A stretch of 64,000 bases of DNA from Hydractinia symbiolongicarpus (taxonomy: Eukaryota; Cnidaria; Hydrozoa; Anthoathecata; Hydractiniidae). Both the position numbers and the translations under genes were made by a program. Positions 62,910 to 64,000 of the stretch are shown piece by piece; position 1 is the stretch's first letter, and each line of letters opens with the position of its first letter. The notes under the pieces were generated by a model that was given only the letters and a program-made list of their open reading frames with translations, was not told the DNA's origin and did no database searches. The stretch spans positions 26,355,001 to 26,419,000 of the forward strand of contig NC_079882.1 of assembly GCF_029227915.1 (NCBI RefSeq). The letters are read 5' to 3'.

Positions 62910-63609
62910 CTACAAAAAAATATATATATATTGAAAAGTTCTTGCTTGCACAAGCATTTTAAAGTCTTACAATGAATTTTAATACCAATAATACCATGAT
63001 CTTAATAGACACCCTTCTTAGAAAACATTATAAAGGAAACTAAACAAAATAATTCAAAAAAAAACCAGCACAATCATAATTCCTATATTTTTTGCTTTTT
63101 GTTAAAACTGGAATACAAATCCATTGCTTTTGACAATATCAACAACATGCATATTAGCCATTGAAAAAATTAAATCCATCATAAGTAGGTTTTATTGTCA
63201 TCAGTGACCTACACAGTACAAATTATGGTATACGATTTGAAGTACTAATTTCCTGAATACGGATGAGGATGTGTTAGCACTTGTTGTGACAGCTGCACCA
63301 ATAAAGAGCAAAAGAAAAAGTGGGAAATGCACAAAGTAGTGGCTAACTTCTTTTAACTAAAACTAAAGGTCTTCATAATCATTAAATCCAGACTTCTTGC
63401 TTTCCGATCCCAAATACCCTTTTTGTTCATATCAAAGCTGATGTACTTAGAAAATGTAAAAAGTAGTTTTTCTTGTCTTCTCACTTGCTGCAATTAATTT
63501 CTGAGTGCTAATGGGTTATAAGTTTGCACGAATTGTCATAAAATCGAACATATTTAAATGTTTTTTGCCACCTGCGACTTGTCATAGCTGGTACTTTTGT
63601 ATGATTTCC
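62910..63609. other. Tubby intron or upstream sequence
   Basis: No exon with matching phase is recognised. The exon at 62835 needs a preceding exon, which must lie at or beyond the right edge, so this stretch is probably intron. Confidence 0.4.
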
Positions 63610-63821
63610 ATGTTTACACGAAACGATTTGCAAAGACCAGAGGCAGACCGAGAAAGACTTGTCAGGAGGTTATAAGGACAGACTTGATACAGATGAAGTT
63701 GAGTTTAGATCTCACACAGTCTAGATCAGATTGGAAGAGGGTCATTAATATACCCCGTCCAACCCATGCTGGCATGGAAAACGGACGTTAAGCCAAGAAT
63801 GCTGATGATGATGATGATTTG
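63610..63821 (+). mobile_element. 3' end of a non-LTR retrotransposon with (GAT)n tail
   Basis: One frame reads GRPRKTCQEVIRTDLIQMKL and SRSDWKRVINIPRPTHAGME before a stop. This is the C-terminal end typical of LINE reverse transcriptases (GRPRKTW..., ..R..W). It is followed by ggcatggaaaacggacgtta and then gatgatgatgatgat. Only the last 210 bases of the element are present. It lies on the strand opposite to Tubby. Confidence 0.75.
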
Positions 63822-64000
63822 TGCCATACTTCAAATTGTATACAACAAATTGACCGTACATCTGGTTCTTTACAACAATTTTTGCTGTTTAGTTTGAAAA
63901 AAAAAAGGAAAAGAAACAAATACCCATTTGTATGATATTTTTAGATGTGAGTAAGAGAAAAAGTGTGATGTTTTAAAATAGCTTCTATTAAAATTACATG

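Overview
This is an AT-rich, intron-rich animal nuclear window dense in transposon relics. Metazoan genes (WRN helicase, Tubby, a Ras-family GTPase, SLC22, CUB/EGF and IGFBP-type domains), many small foldback elements, PIF/Harbinger and Polinton relics and a CR1/L2-like LINE suggest a cnidarian, probably a medusozoan or hydrozoan. That placement is inference; no diagnostic marker gene is present.

Bases 1-7543 form a large, nearly perfect palindrome. The arms are about 3.4 and 4.0 kb, the spacer is about 130 bp, and a GC-rich short foldback sits at the centre. Each arm carries the same decayed PIF/Harbinger transposase, in opposite orientations. The right arm alone has a (TTC)67 tract and about 350 further bases. 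From 7.5 to 13.3 kb there is no convincing gene: one element with 47-bp terminal inverted repeats, a 42-bp minisatellite and a 41-bp tandem repeat. From 13.4 to 16.9 kb lies a decayed Polinton/Maverick fragment with a family-B DNA polymerase broken by many stops. An intronless SLC22 transporter (17.6-19.2 kb) is followed at once by a perfect (CTGT)194 array of 776 bp and a repeat marked by five TGACGTCA sites.

From 20.6 to 36.7 kb the window is mostly repeats. It holds exons of a minus-strand CUB/EGF gene (23.7-25.2 kb) whose 3' part looks broken, two copies of a SINE-like repeat, a diverged repeat pair carrying a nested 77-bp foldback, and a 5'-truncated non-LTR retrotransposon (32.7-35.7 kb).

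The gene-rich part runs from 36.8 kb to the end. A 25-exon WRN-type RecQ helicase (plus strand, 36.8-49.4 kb) converges tail to tail, with 101 bp between stop codons, on a three-exon atypical Ras-like GTPase (minus strand, 49.5-53.6 kb). An IGFBP-type cysteine-rich exon lies at 56.4 kb. The 3' eleven exons of a Tubby-family gene occupy 57.6-62.9 kb on the minus strand, with the 5' end outside the window. A short LINE 3' end with a (GAT)n tail lies at 63.6 kb. The genes show no operon-like relationship; the only clear structural interaction is the WRN/GTPase convergent pair.
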